64,000 bases of DNA from a virus, in IMG/VR virus record IMGVR_UViG_3300037541_000522, positions 1-64,000 of that record; one strand, given 5' to 3'. The translations under genes and the position numbers were made by a program. Of the stretch, positions 29,783 to 39,489 are shown piece after piece. Position 1 is the stretch's first letter; the number at the start of each line of letters is the position of its first letter. The notes beneath the pieces are model-generated. The model worked only from the letters and a program-made list of their open reading frames with translations, did not search any database and was not told the origin of the DNA.

Positions 29783-30429
29783 TATGTAGCTCCATGTAAA
29801 ATAATTTTACATATATGCTCTAACCTTTCAATATGTTCAAAAGCACGCCAAGGACTGGTATCTACAGCTACAACGCCGTGCCTGTCCATTCCTACTATAT
29901 TATACCCTAATGAGCCGTCTAGTTCAAGTTCAAGATTTCGAACACACGCATCAGCTAATTCTTGAGTTAGTGGTAAAAATGCTGGAACAGTTTTTCCAAC
30001 TTTAGTATACCTACTTAATTCAGGGAACTCATTAGATAAAGTTGTTAAGTCAATTCCCTTATACATAGCTGCAGTTGTATATGTAGGATGTAAGTGCAGA
30101 ACAACTCTGGTATCTGTGTTAATTTCCTTTTGTAGAGCAAAGTGCATAGGAATTTCGCCGCTAGGTTTTAAGTTTTTACTTATAGGAGTATGTTCCGCCT
30201 CTTTCCAGTCTTTCCAATACATATCTGGCCCTACTATTCCGCTATGTATTCCACTAACAATATTTAGCTTTTTAAACTGATCTGGTTGAAGTGTTTGCTT
30301 ACGAACACCACTAGGAGTTACATAAAAGTATTTTTGCTCACGATACCTAATACTAGCATTACCATCACGAGTAGTTACCCAGCCGCGTCTGTACCCTTCT
30401 TGAAATATGTCACATATAGTTTCTAACAT
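29782..30429 (-). CDS. Class II aldolase/adducin family protein
   Basis: 215 residues. The family metal and substrate signatures are visible: DGNASIR, TPSGVRK, SGEIPMHFAL, VLHLHPTYTTA (Zn-binding HxH) and MDRHGVVAV with the third His. Related enzymes cleave sugar phosphates such as L-fuculose-1-phosphate or act as epimerases or dehydratases. The substrate here cannot be told. It lies between the SbcC gene and a resolvase gene, an unusual place for a sugar enzyme; probably acquired from a bacterium. Confidence 0.85.
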   Translation of the reverse strand: MLETICDIFQEGYRRGWVTTRDGNASIRYREQKYFYVTPSGVRKQTLQPDQFKKLNIVSGIHSGIVGPDMYWKDWKEAEHTPISKNLKPSGEIPMHFALQKEINTDTRVVLHLHPTYTTAAMYKGIDLTTLSNEFPELSRYTKVGKTVPAFLPLTQELADACVRNLELELDGSLGYNIVGMDRHGVVAVDTSPWRAFEHIERLEHICKIILHGAT

Positions 30430-32226
30430 TTAGTCCTCTATCTTAGAGATATTTTGTTTCTTAACAACTGTAATCTTTTCTAACAGGGGATGGGTAAATC
30501 CGTGTGATACTAGTAGTGTATTTAAGTTTTCTTCACGTAGTAAGATTTCTACAAGTTTTTCTTTTCCGTCTAGGTCTAGAGCTTCTACAGTTTCATCTAA
30601 GATTAGTAAGTTTACTCGATTTTGAGATAAACTCTGCATTAGCTTACGAATAGCAAGCAGTGTAGCTACATTAACTCTGGCACGCTCTCCGCCGCTTAAT
30701 GCTTGTATATCAATGTTATTACCATTGTCTACAATAATAACATTAAGTTTGTCATTACCACTAATCTCAAACGCAAGTTGAAATCTTCCACTACTTAATT
30801 CAGCTAAATATTGATTGGTTAGTACCTCTAGATCTTTTACTAAGTTTTCTATTTTATAAGCTACTAAACCAGTTGTACTAAATGTTTTTACTAGAATCGC
30901 TAGTATATTTAGGCGGCTTTGTAAACCTGCAAGATTAGCTTGCCAAGTAGTTAAATCTTCTTGCATATCAGCAAGCTGAGACTTTAAAAGTTCTGCTTTA
31001 CTGTTATGCTGTTGTCGTGCTTGATTTTCTAGCTCAATAGTTTGAATTGCAGTTTTAGCTTGTTGTATGGATTTTTGCAACTCATCTAGCTGTTTTTGTA
31101 GAATTTTTTCATCTAAGAGTTCATTGGGTAAATCATTATCAATTAGTTGATAGTATTTTTCCCATTCTGCCTGAGCTTCTATAGCTTCTTTCCACAGTTT
31201 TAATCTGTTTTCAATATCTTGAATTTTTGTGTTTACTTGTTGGCTAAACTCTTTACTAGTTGTAACGATTTGTTCATATTCATTAAGCAATTGTTGAGTT
31301 TTTTCTCTGTTAATTGCTTGTAAACAAGTAGGACAAGAATCTGATAGATTAGTTAGTTTACGAATAAACTGTTGAGCATCTTGTGCAGTTTTATCATGTT
31401 CAGCACGTTTAGTTATATATTCGCTAATAGTTTCTGTAGGTTTTTCTGGTACAGGTAACAGTTTTAATTTACCTTGAACTGTTTTATATGTATTGTTCTG
31501 AGAAATCTTTTTATTTTTAGCACTTATAGTACTAATAGTTTCTCGAATACTAGCATATTGGCTTATATCATCTTCTGGCTGGGAAGGAACTGGTAGAAGT
31601 GGTTTTTGTTCTAAATTTTGTTTGTTATACTTATCAATCCAGTCTTGAATTGTTCGCAACTTAGATTCTGCACTGGCTACTAGTACTCCTAGATCTTGGT
31701 GTAGGCGTTTAAATTGATCACCAGTTTCTGTGTACCTAGTTAAGTTTAGGAGTTCAATTAAAAACTTTTTACGAGCCGTATCCGCACTAGTTAGAAACTC
31801 TAGACTATTTGCACCACTTTGGTAAACTACTTGCGTAAAAGTTTTGTGATCAATACCTATAATGTCTTCAATAATTTTATAGGTTGTAGTAGCAGTATGC
31901 CCACTTATATCTTTGCCATTCTTATACAACTTAACAATCTGAGAACCAGATCGTTTTGTTTCTATCCTATACTCATCGTTATCTTTTGTTAGTGCAAGTT
32001 CTACGTTATACCAGTTATCTTTTACATATCGGTTTAAAATATCTGCTTTTTTAATACCTTTGCTATTCTTATTATATAGAACTTCTTCAAGTATAAGAGC
32101 TATAGAACTTTTACCGTGTCCGTTTTTACCAATTAATTGCATTAGTGGAGCACTAGTAAAGTTTATTTGATTATCTTTGCCGTAACTAAAACAGTTAGAC
32201 CATTTTAAGTGCTTTATTGTTATCAT
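30430..32226 (-). CDS. SbcC/gp46-like recombination ATPase (T5 D13 type)
   Basis: 598 residues. Walker A GKNGHGKSS near residue 37, a long coiled coil interrupted by the zinc hook CPTC near 295, ABC signature LSGGERARVNVA near 515 and Walker B LLILDETVEALD. It forms the nuclease complex with the SbcD homologue at 32442, processing DNA ends for recombination-dependent replication. The start lies 32 nt inside the glutaredoxin gene. Confidence 0.93.
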   Translation of the reverse strand: MITIKHLKWSNCFSYGKDNQINFTSAPLMQLIGKNGHGKSSIALILEEVLYNKNSKGIKKADILNRYVKDNWYNVELALTKDNDEYRIETKRSGSQIVKLYKNGKDISGHTATTTYKIIEDIIGIDHKTFTQVVYQSGANSLEFLTSADTARKKFLIELLNLTRYTETGDQFKRLHQDLGVLVASAESKLRTIQDWIDKYNKQNLEQKPLLPVPSQPEDDISQYASIRETISTISAKNKKISQNNTYKTVQGKLKLLPVPEKPTETISEYITKRAEHDKTAQDAQQFIRKLTNLSDSCPTCLQAINREKTQQLLNEYEQIVTTSKEFSQQVNTKIQDIENRLKLWKEAIEAQAEWEKYYQLIDNDLPNELLDEKILQKQLDELQKSIQQAKTAIQTIELENQARQQHNSKAELLKSQLADMQEDLTTWQANLAGLQSRLNILAILVKTFSTTGLVAYKIENLVKDLEVLTNQYLAELSSGRFQLAFEISGNDKLNVIIVDNGNNIDIQALSGGERARVNVATLLAIRKLMQSLSQNRVNLLILDETVEALDLDGKEKLVEILLREENLNTLLVSHGFTHPLLEKITVVKKQNISKIED

Positions 32227-32467
32227 TTAAAAATCTTCTAAATTCCTGTAGTCCACCAATCCATTTACCATCTACTACAATTTGTGGAACACTGCGTGCA
32301 CCCGGTAGTGTACTAAAAAATAGTTGTTTAGTTTCTGGCGTATCTATTACGTTAACTTGGTATAGAACACCAAGTTGATCTAATAATTTTTTAACCGTAT
32401 CACACCCAGGGCAGTTTGGCTGCGACCATACAACAACTTGTTTAATCTGTAAGTTTGTCTCTGGCAT
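32195..32467 (-). CDS. Glutaredoxin / NrdH-like redoxin
   Basis: 90 residues, thioredoxin fold. WSQPNCPGCDTVKKLLD carries the CPGC active site; SVPQIVVDGKWIGG is the cis-Pro and glutathione/GG region. Probably supplies electrons to ribonucleotide reductase. It overlaps the SbcD gene upstream by 26 nt and the SbcC gene downstream by 32 nt, an unusually tight nesting. Confidence 0.9.
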   Translation of the reverse strand: MPETNLQIKQVVVWSQPNCPGCDTVKKLLDQLGVLYQVNVIDTPETKQLFFSTLPGARSVPQIVVDGKWIGGLQEFRRFLNDNNKALKMV

Positions 32468-33410
32468 TATAAAATTCCTCTAATACGCTATTAATTGTAG
32501 TCTGATCTAGTTCTAGAATATAGGTAAGATATTCACGAACTTCCTCAGCCATAGTCATATTAGGGTCTAGAATAAGCTGAGTATCTTGTGCTCGTTTTAC
32601 TACTTTTTTATCGATTAGGTCACTATCTTCTAGTTGACTTAATTCGTGCAAGTTACCCTCAATCTCATAGATTGTATGATCGGGGTATGTCTGCGGTTTA
32701 GGGTCGCTTACGCCTACTGTTCGCTTAATAAGCTGTGGTAGATCAAACTTTAGCCACTCATGTTCCAAATTGTCCAAGTCAAGTAAGATGCATCCAGTTT
32801 CAACTCTGTTACGATGAAAGCTAGTAGTATAAGGACTACCGGGATAGAGAATATTACGCTGAGAGTTTTCATAACTGTGTAGATCTCCTGCTAGTACTAC
32901 TTGCCAGCGATTTAGTAGTTCTAGATTAATTTCTGCCTTAACGTGTGGAGGAATATCTCCACGAACATGAGTTACTAGTACTCTACCTTGAAAGTCTAAA
33001 TTACTGTAATTATCTTGAAAATCCCGTAATTTATTATAAGGAATAATATCAATGTCTCCACCAAGTAAATCACTCCTATAGTCATCACATACAGTTACTA
33101 GTTTATTTAATCGCCAAGTTGCACGTTTTAGATATGTTAAAAAGGTAGTATCCTTTTTAACCATTTCATGATTACCACTATAAATAACACTGGGTTTTTG
33201 AAGGCTAGCTACTAGGTCAAAATATAGCTCGACTTCATCCATATTAGGCAGTCTGTCAAATATATCACCGCCTATAATAATCATATCAGCTTTATCTTGC
33301 ATCTCATGAAATTGATCTACAAATAGCTGAAATCTATTTTTAGCCCATTCTGTGGGCACATTCTTTTGACCTAGTTTAATGTGAATGTCGGCTGTAAAAA
33401 GTAATTTCAT
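32442..33410 (-). CDS. SbcD/gp47-like nuclease (T5 D12 type)
   Basis: 322 residues. Calcineurin-like phosphoesterase motifs: FTADIHIK, GGDIFDR, YSGNHEM, VTHVRGD and AGDLHSYE supply the metal ligands. Partner of the SbcC homologue in end resection. A terminator hairpin precedes the gene, so it relies on read-through or on its own weak start site. Confidence 0.93.
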   Translation of the reverse strand: MKLLFTADIHIKLGQKNVPTEWAKNRFQLFVDQFHEMQDKADMIIIGGDIFDRLPNMDEVELYFDLVASLQKPSVIYSGNHEMVKKDTTFLTYLKRATWRLNKLVTVCDDYRSDLLGGDIDIIPYNKLRDFQDNYSNLDFQGRVLVTHVRGDIPPHVKAEINLELLNRWQVVLAGDLHSYENSQRNILYPGSPYTTSFHRNRVETGCILLDLDNLEHEWLKFDLPQLIKRTVGVSDPKPQTYPDHTIYEIEGNLHELSQLEDSDLIDKKVVKRAQDTQLILDPNMTMAEEVREYLTYILELDQTTINSVLEEFYNARDKLTD

Positions 33411-33418
33411 AATATAAG

Positions 33419-33455
33419 ATAAAATAGCCTGCTAAACTTTTGGCTTAGCAGGCTG
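33419..33455 (-). terminator. Terminator between SSB and SbcD genes
   Basis: Minus-strand stem AGCCTGCTAA/TTAGCAGGCT followed by ATTTTAT. It likely attenuates rather than fully stops transcription into the SbcD-SbcC operon. Confidence 0.8.
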
Positions 33456-33460
33456 GATTA

Positions 33461-34105
33461 TTAAGCTAAATCTTTAACAGCTTCACGTTCGCTATCTGTT
33501 TGATTCTCTTGTTCCTCTTCTTGACCTTTTTGCAGTTTCTCGATTAAGGCTTTTACCTCGTCGCTGGTGGGGCGAGGATACTTTTCATCAATAGATACTG
33601 CGGTATCAGCTAGCTTACGCTCGTTATCACCAAGGCTGCGCTGTTTACAACGAAGAACTTGCAGGGTGTATTCAACATTAAAAGCTAGTGGGCCAGTTTT
33701 ATTACGCTTAAACACTACATCCCAACCAGTATCGTAGTCAGTAGGGTCGCCCAGATCTTCTGCAGCAGTTAGGATTTGCTCAAACAGTTTCTTTTTAAGA
33801 TTTAGTACTTTAACTTTTCCATCCTTAGGATCAATACAGTTAACTGCATAGCTCCAGGAGCACTTCAAGTCAGGATACGAATCTTGTACCCAATCTTTTT
33901 CTAGATTATCAAATTTTTCTTTTTCACGACTAAAAGCTAGACATTCAATAGGAATATCTTTGTTATTAGTACCTTTTACCCAGTATACATAGCGTGGAAG
34001 AACCCCACCAATAAGCCTAACAGAGTTTTCTCCGTCTTTGTACTCGTAAGATTCAACTTTAGATGTTTGTGCTTTGCCTTTGGTTTGTTTAAATGAGAGT
34101 GCCAT
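33461..34105 (-). CDS. Probable single-stranded DNA-binding protein
   Basis: 214 residues. A KGENSVRL-like N-terminal strand region, aromatic-rich OB-like core (GGVLPRYVYWVKG, KCSWSYAV) and a strongly acidic C-terminus (EEEQENQTDSERE) are the hallmarks of phage gp32-type SSBs. Genomic context between helicase and SbcD supports it. The start overlaps the upstream gene by 17 nt. No zinc motif is visible. Confidence 0.7.
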   Translation of the reverse strand: MALSFKQTKGKAQTSKVESYEYKDGENSVRLIGGVLPRYVYWVKGTNNKDIPIECLAFSREKEKFDNLEKDWVQDSYPDLKCSWSYAVNCIDPKDGKVKVLNLKKKLFEQILTAAEDLGDPTDYDTGWDVVFKRNKTGPLAFNVEYTLQVLRCKQRSLGDNERKLADTAVSIDEKYPRPTSDEVKALIEKLQKGQEEEQENQTDSEREAVKDLA

Positions 34106-34490
34106 TTGTTTCCTCGTATATAAATTTTATATGTGCGTGTTTAATTATTAATAGCGGATTGTGTTTAATTGTAGCTATATTTAAGTCTGGGTATAAGGTT
34201 AAGTCAAGATGTTTTTGTTTTATGGTTTTATAGGAAAGATAATCTCTGCGTCCAGCTAGCCTAATATACTGTGCCTTAAATATTGCATCTGTTATTTTAT
34301 CTTCAAATAGTGCTTTTGGATTTAACAAATAACTACTGCCTGCTTCTAGCCCCAAAATAGGTTTGTACTTTTCTCGTGCATTTTTAGGTATCCGAATACC
34401 AAGAAAACACTTATGTAGAGCTGCAACTAAATATTCAGGGTCGTTGTTTGTAGCAAACTCTAATTTGTTTAGGTTAAAAAAGAAGATCAT
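34089..34490 (-). CDS. Unknown protein in replication module
   Basis: 133 residues, basic, mixed alpha/beta with no recognisable motif (FLGIRIPKNAREKYK, LAGRRDYLSYKTIKQKH). First gene behind the promoter at 34509-34537, and overlapping the SSB gene, so it is co-expressed with it. Confidence 0.65.
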   Translation of the reverse strand: MIFFFNLNKLEFATNNDPEYLVAALHKCFLGIRIPKNAREKYKPILGLEAGSSYLLNPKALFEDKITDAIFKAQYIRLAGRRDYLSYKTIKQKHLDLTLYPDLNIATIKHNPLLIIKHAHIKFIYEETNGTLI

Positions 34491-34508
34491 TCTTTGAAGT
34501 AAAATAAT

Positions 34509-34537
34509 ATTATATCACTTTGTAGAACATTTTGCAA
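34509..34537 (-). promoter_or_regulatory. Sigma-70 promoter
   Basis: Minus strand: -35 TTGCAA, 17-bp spacer, -10 TATAAT with TG-type extension, and an AAAATTTT tract upstream. Drives 34490 and the SSB gene. Confidence 0.85.
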
Positions 34538-34548
34538 GTCAAAATTTT

Positions 34549-35841
34549 TTAAACCGTTTCAATGTGCCAGCCCTTTCTAAGGTACAAGCCTAGGCGGTTT
34601 CTGTTTTGCTTTTTATCAGCCCAACCAGCAAACTGTAGATCTACTACTAGTGGATCTAATTTACCAGGATGTTGTCGTTGTATTCTACCAATAACTTGCT
34701 CTAACAAGCTATCGTTGTTCATTGGTATTGCTAGGATAACACAGGAGAGTGAGTTGATTGAGATTCCTTCTGAGAAGATTTGTCTGCTACCAGCAATCGA
34801 CATTTTTTCACGGTTAAGGAGCTGTTGTTTAATCGTCTGACGCTCATCAAACCCGGTTTCGCCAGTAACCAACACACAATTTTCTCCGATGTATTCTTTG
34901 ACATTTCGTAAAAACTCCACCCTATCTGCAATTATAAGTACTTGATGCCCTGTTTCTATTTCTTGTTTAGCAATGCCAGCAATAAACTCTTGATAACTGG
35001 TATCGTTTGCTAGTGTATTTACTTTTTCAACCCATGTAGCGCCATGTTTAAGTGTGATTCCAGTGTTAACTGTCCTGACCGTTGGGGCCAGTGTGTTACT
35101 TTGTGGGGGCTTGATAACATGATTTCCAAAATAATCTTGAAATAAGACGTGTTTTCCATCTTTACGTTGCATTGTTCCCGACAGAGCAATGCGAAATCTA
35201 CTGTGAAAAGTGTCAATAATTTGTGTAAATGTTGTTGCTGGACAGTGGTGTGCTTCATCTAGAATAATTGTTCCAAATTCTTTGCTTAGTGTATTACAGT
35301 GCTTTACAAGCGTTTGCACATTAGCCACAGTAATAGCATGATCTTCCCAATCTAACTTACCACTACCTATAATTCCAGCTCTAATACCAAATAGGTTTTC
35401 TACTTCTTCACACCATTGATCTCTAAGCGCTGTAGTGTGAGTAATTACTAGTGTTTTTTGACCCAGCTTTCTAGCAAGATGTAGTGCGGTAAATGTTTTA
35501 CCCCAGCCTACTAGTGCATTAATAAAGCAGGTATCTGTAATCTCGTCACATACGGCCTGTTGTTCTGGGCGTAGCTCAAACTTAGGGTCTGGAAACGGAG
35601 CAGGAACAAGTACTCGTTTATCTACTACTTCCCAGCCTTGAGGAATTAAATCTTTACGGCCTTGTGGAACACTAATAATACCATTACCAATTATTTTATA
35701 GTTTCTAATAGTTTCTATACTACTAAAATGTTTACTACCAGTATCTTTTTTAAACTTATAGGTAAGAGTATCAATAATTTTTTTAGATAGTTCTGCACCT
35801 GGATCATTTAAGTATATTTTATTACTTATGACTGCTTTCAT
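34549..35841 (-). CDS. Superfamily 2 DNA helicase (T5 D10 / UvsW type)
   Basis: 430 residues. Walker A GWGKTFTALH near 112, DEAHHCPA box near 195, motif III SGTMQRKDG, motif V/VI region ending in VIGRIQRQHPG. ATP-dependent branch-migration helicase expected to remodel recombination intermediates. It shares the operon with DNA polymerase upstream. Confidence 0.92.
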   Translation of the reverse strand: MKAVISNKIYLNDPGAELSKKIIDTLTYKFKKDTGSKHFSSIETIRNYKIIGNGIISVPQGRKDLIPQGWEVVDKRVLVPAPFPDPKFELRPEQQAVCDEITDTCFINALVGWGKTFTALHLARKLGQKTLVITHTTALRDQWCEEVENLFGIRAGIIGSGKLDWEDHAITVANVQTLVKHCNTLSKEFGTIILDEAHHCPATTFTQIIDTFHSRFRIALSGTMQRKDGKHVLFQDYFGNHVIKPPQSNTLAPTVRTVNTGITLKHGATWVEKVNTLANDTSYQEFIAGIAKQEIETGHQVLIIADRVEFLRNVKEYIGENCVLVTGETGFDERQTIKQQLLNREKMSIAGSRQIFSEGISINSLSCVILAIPMNNDSLLEQVIGRIQRQHPGKLDPLVVDLQFAGWADKKQNRNRLGLYLRKGWHIETV

Positions 35842-35844
35842 TTG

Positions 35845-36384
35845 CTAGATTAGCCTGTAGGTAGTTTTAAATTGATCCAAGTATAAGCCGTATAACATAT
35901 AACCTAAACCCCACTGTAGTATACCAGCATAGCGTTCACCATTTTGTGGATGTCTGAGAGACTTAAATCTCTGATCTAGACCCTCAATTTCTAGAATACA
36001 CCCTAGATTGGTCGCAGGTAACACCCTTTTAATCTTCCGGCAAACCAGCTTGGCGCGTGTGGATTTTTTGTACTGAAATAAGTTTCCATGGTTGTCTATA
36101 AACCATGTAGTAGGCTTTGCTAATTTTATTAAATCCACCAAGAAGTATATTGCGCGAGTAATAGGAAACAGTTTTGATTGGTCAAGCTGATATTTTAAGT
36201 GCAATCGTCTCAGCCCTAGGGTCGGTGCATCTACAGTTCTATCGTCTACAAGACGAAAACCTATAAAACTATTTGTAGAATCTTTATCTACGTACTCTTT
36301 AGAGTAGAACACAACCCCATCCTCAACAGTAGGCTTGTGCTCTCCTAGTCTAAATACGGGCCAGACGATCTCCCCTAAATTCAT
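35845..36384 (-). CDS. Unknown replication-module protein
   Basis: 179 residues from the ATG at 36384, chosen because GAGG lies 6 nt upstream. An upstream start inside the polymerase gene is possible. N-terminus MNLGEIVWPVFRLG. A basic central segment (KSTRAKLVCRKIKR) and Gly/Tyr-rich end. It overlaps the polymerase stop by 35 nt and lies between polymerase and helicase; no family recognised. Confidence 0.7.
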   Translation of the reverse strand: MNLGEIVWPVFRLGEHKPTVEDGVVFYSKEYVDKDSTNSFIGFRLVDDRTVDAPTLGLRRLHLKYQLDQSKLFPITRAIYFLVDLIKLAKPTTWFIDNHGNLFQYKKSTRAKLVCRKIKRVLPATNLGCILEIEGLDQRFKSLRHPQNGERYAGILQWGLGYMLYGLYLDQFKTTYRLI

Positions 36385-38632
36385 AAGTTTCCTCAAAAGA
36401 TCCAAAACTGTAGTCATCACCAATATCTTGGTCTACTCCAATAGGTGAGCCAGAAATACTGCACCCACGATCAGTTTGAGTTCTAGTTTTTAGGATTTTG
36501 CAATAAGTATCAACATCTTTTTCATTAACTAGCGCAACAATAGAGTCATGTACTAACATGAATATTTTAGCATCCAAACCAAGTTTATTGACTTCTTGTT
36601 GAGTTTCCATTGCAGCCAGCAAGTTCATATCGCTGGCTAGAGATTGTACTTCGCTGTTAATACCGCTGCGTACCTCGTGCGCTGCAATACCTTTATCACT
36701 AGAAAACACATTGGGCAACCTACGCTTTCTGCCAAAAAAGCTATAAGTAAACCCATTTTCTTCAATAAACCGTTTGCGACCGTCCAGCCACTTTTTTAGT
36801 TTATTAAACTTGTTAAAATATGCGTCAATGTCATCTTGTGCCTGTCTAACTGGATAAGGCTTTCCAGTAGCTTTTGTAACAGTTACAGACACTTTTTGAG
36901 CACCAGATCCATATAGGATACCAAAGCTAATAGCCTTAGCACTTTGCCGCATTTCTGGGTATAGTTTCTTAACCTGATCTACTTCACAAGGCAGATTAAA
37001 CACCATTTTAGCAATCGTACTGTGAAAGTCTCCGCCGCTGCTAAACACTTGTTGCAGGTTTTTATCTGCACTTAATACAGCCGCATAATACATCTCTGCA
37101 GTAGTCAAGTCTTGCGAGATTATTTTGTAGCCCAAGGGAGCTCGGATACATCCTTTAATAATTGGATCATCTCGTGGTATTTGTTGTGCATTAAATTTAC
37201 CGCTAGAACTAAGTCGGCCACTTGTTGTGAAAATAAGATTAAAATTAGTCCTAATTCTACCATCTTTGTCTAGCTCCGGCAGGATTTTATTGATATAAGT
37301 ATTTTGAATTTTACCTAATTGCCTAACCTTTAGGATAGCACCTGGCAGAGGGTGTTCTTCACTAAGTTTTTCTAGGACTTCGGCGTCTGTAGAAACCGCT
37401 CCGGTACTAGTTTTTTTACCTGTAGGCTGTAGTCCAACATAGTCGAATAGTACCTCACGTAGATGAAACACAGAATTAGCGTTAAAGATTTTACCAGAAT
37501 CTTTTTCAAATTCTTGTACCTCCTTGTAGGTAAATATAGCCTGTTTTGCTTCTTCAATCTGATCGTCTAGATAAAGTTTTGCTGCCTGCATTCTTTTTAC
37601 ACTAATAGGAATACCTACTTCTTCCATATTCATGAGAAACACAGTACCATCGATTAACAGATTTTTATATACCCACAAAAACTTATCATTCTTTTGAATA
37701 ATAGGCCAGAACTTTTGATATAGCTCATAGGTTACAGCAGTATCAATACTTGCATATTCTGAGATAATATCAAAAGGAATCAAATCATAGGTAAACTGCT
37801 CTTCTAGAATACCTTTTGATCTACAGTATTCTTTTTTGAAAGTGTCTAGAGCAGAATCATAATCACCAAAATCTGTGTACTTTAGGGCTAGTTCTTTTAA
37901 GCCATGACTATCAGTTTCATCAAGCACATAGTGCATAACCATAGTGTCATGAACATGGTCTGGTCTAAAGTCAATTCCAAGATGATAGCGAATCATCTTA
38001 AAGTCAAACTTTAGATTATGAAATACAATGTCAAAAGTATCAGCAATTTCTTGAATAAGCTGAATACATTCTTCATCTAGACAATCTGTAAGAATGTATC
38101 TGCCATGTTTTGACCTGTAGGTTACACTAAGGCCAAGCACATAGCCATCTCGAGGATATAGTGCGGTAGTTTCTGTATCCATACACACCACGCCCTGGGC
38201 ACCAGCCAAAACCTCCCTAAAGAATTCTTTAGCCTCTACAGTATCATCAATACCCTTATAGTCGCCAGCCTGTAGTGGCTTAACTTCACCATTATAAATT
38301 TTGATGATTTTGTCTAGTGCACGCTCAAAGTCAGGTTTACCCTCTGGCTTGAACGCAAGCATTGCCGGGTTAGTAATACACACAAACTTATCGTCTACTA
38401 GCTGCCCAGCCATGTTAGTAACGCTGGTAACTTTAGCATATTCTTTAGCAGCTTCTGCGCCCACTAGAATAACTAGATCATACAGTTCATGATCAAAATC
38501 TAAATCAACATCTTTTTTGAGCAACTTAGTAATAGGAACACTACTCATATGAAAGTGTTCAAACTCAAAAAGAAAGTAGTCAGAATATCTAGTTCTATTT
38601 GGTGCTTTGTCAATTAAGGCTACGCGCTTCAT
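36350..38632 (-). CDS. DNA polymerase I family (family A), T5-like
   Basis: 760 residues. 3'-5' exonuclease motifs: CMDTETTALY near 150, FHNLKFDFK near 205 and the SEYASIDTAVTY Exo III. Polymerase motif A reads SQDLTTAEMYYAAVLS in place of the usual DYSQIELR, as in T5-like enzymes; motif B RQSAKAISFGILYGSG; motif C VHDSIVA. No 5'-3' exonuclease domain, which is encoded separately at 27291. The start overlaps the primase stop by 4 nt. Confidence 0.95.
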   Translation of the reverse strand: MKRVALIDKAPNRTRYSDYFLFEFEHFHMSSVPITKLLKKDVDLDFDHELYDLVILVGAEAAKEYAKVTSVTNMAGQLVDDKFVCITNPAMLAFKPEGKPDFERALDKIIKIYNGEVKPLQAGDYKGIDDTVEAKEFFREVLAGAQGVVCMDTETTALYPRDGYVLGLSVTYRSKHGRYILTDCLDEECIQLIQEIADTFDIVFHNLKFDFKMIRYHLGIDFRPDHVHDTMVMHYVLDETDSHGLKELALKYTDFGDYDSALDTFKKEYCRSKGILEEQFTYDLIPFDIISEYASIDTAVTYELYQKFWPIIQKNDKFLWVYKNLLIDGTVFLMNMEEVGIPISVKRMQAAKLYLDDQIEEAKQAIFTYKEVQEFEKDSGKIFNANSVFHLREVLFDYVGLQPTGKKTSTGAVSTDAEVLEKLSEEHPLPGAILKVRQLGKIQNTYINKILPELDKDGRIRTNFNLIFTTSGRLSSSGKFNAQQIPRDDPIIKGCIRAPLGYKIISQDLTTAEMYYAAVLSADKNLQQVFSSGGDFHSTIAKMVFNLPCEVDQVKKLYPEMRQSAKAISFGILYGSGAQKVSVTVTKATGKPYPVRQAQDDIDAYFNKFNKLKKWLDGRKRFIEENGFTYSFFGRKRRLPNVFSSDKGIAAHEVRSGINSEVQSLASDMNLLAAMETQQEVNKLGLDAKIFMLVHDSIVALVNEKDVDTYCKILKTRTQTDRGCSISGSPIGVDQDIGDDYSFGSFEETYEFRGDRLARI

Positions 38633-39489
38633 GTGTTATATCCAATATAATTTTTTATGCTGTCTACTGTTTCTTGATCTAGTTCGCCAGGGTCTGTATC
38701 TTCAGGTAGATTTATAATTTCTACTAGAAATCCACAATCTTCAATTAGTGGTTTTAGTGTTTGCATAGCATTTTGACCTGCTTCGTCGCCATCAAACATC
38801 AAGTAGATTTTTGTTATACCTTGGGCTCTGTATGGTAATAGTTTAAGCTGTGTATCGTTTTGAAGTGTATTTGTACCAAATGTGCATACTACTGGGTGTA
38901 GTCCTTTATCGTAGACATTTAGTAAATCAAATATGCCTTCAACCATCACTAGGCTAGTTGATTCGTACGGCATATGTGGTGGGAATAAGGGAATCTGCAC
39001 ACCACTAGGATAATTTACATATCTAGGATTGCCATTGCTCATAGTATGCCGGGCTACAAATACTTGGATTTTATTAGTAATGTCCCAAATAGGAAACACT
39101 ATTCTATCCTGAAGTTTTTCTACTTGATTTGTATAAAATGCTTCAAATTTCTTTAAAGTTTTTGGACTAATACCTCTAAATTGCTTTGTGTAAGGAGTAG
39201 CTCCTAGAGGCATATCTAGTCCAGTATTTGTAACCATAAGATCACGTAATTTTTTCTTTAATTTAGCTATTTTAATTGGTACTGGATTTGTAAAAACATT
39301 AAAATGTTTAAATACATTTGTTTTAAATCCGCAGCTAAAGCAGTGGGCGACTCCAGTTACTCGATCTATTCTAAAACTAGGATTTGAATCGTCATGCTCT
39401 GGATTAATACATTTTACAAGATAATCTCTGCCGCTTACGGTATAACTTAATCCTTGTTTTTGCAATAGTTCTAGTACTGGATCGCTCAT
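38629..39489 (-). CDS. DNA primase (zinc finger + TOPRIM)
   Basis: 286 residues. The N-terminal zinc-binding module has C-x4-H...C-x2-C (CINPEHDD then HCFSCGF). The TOPRIM domain shows MVEGIFDLLN near 175 and LMFDGDEAGQNAM near 230. It synthesises primers for the lagging strand, working with the helicase encoded immediately upstream. Short relative to DnaG because no helicase-binding domain is obvious. Confidence 0.9.
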   Translation of the reverse strand: MSDPVLELLQKQGLSYTVSGRDYLVKCINPEHDDSNPSFRIDRVTGVAHCFSCGFKTNVFKHFNVFTNPVPIKIAKLKKKLRDLMVTNTGLDMPLGATPYTKQFRGISPKTLKKFEAFYTNQVEKLQDRIVFPIWDITNKIQVFVARHTMSNGNPRYVNYPSGVQIPLFPPHMPYESTSLVMVEGIFDLLNVYDKGLHPVVCTFGTNTLQNDTQLKLLPYRAQGITKIYLMFDGDEAGQNAMQTLKPLIEDCGFLVEIINLPEDTDPGELDQETVDSIKNYIGYNT

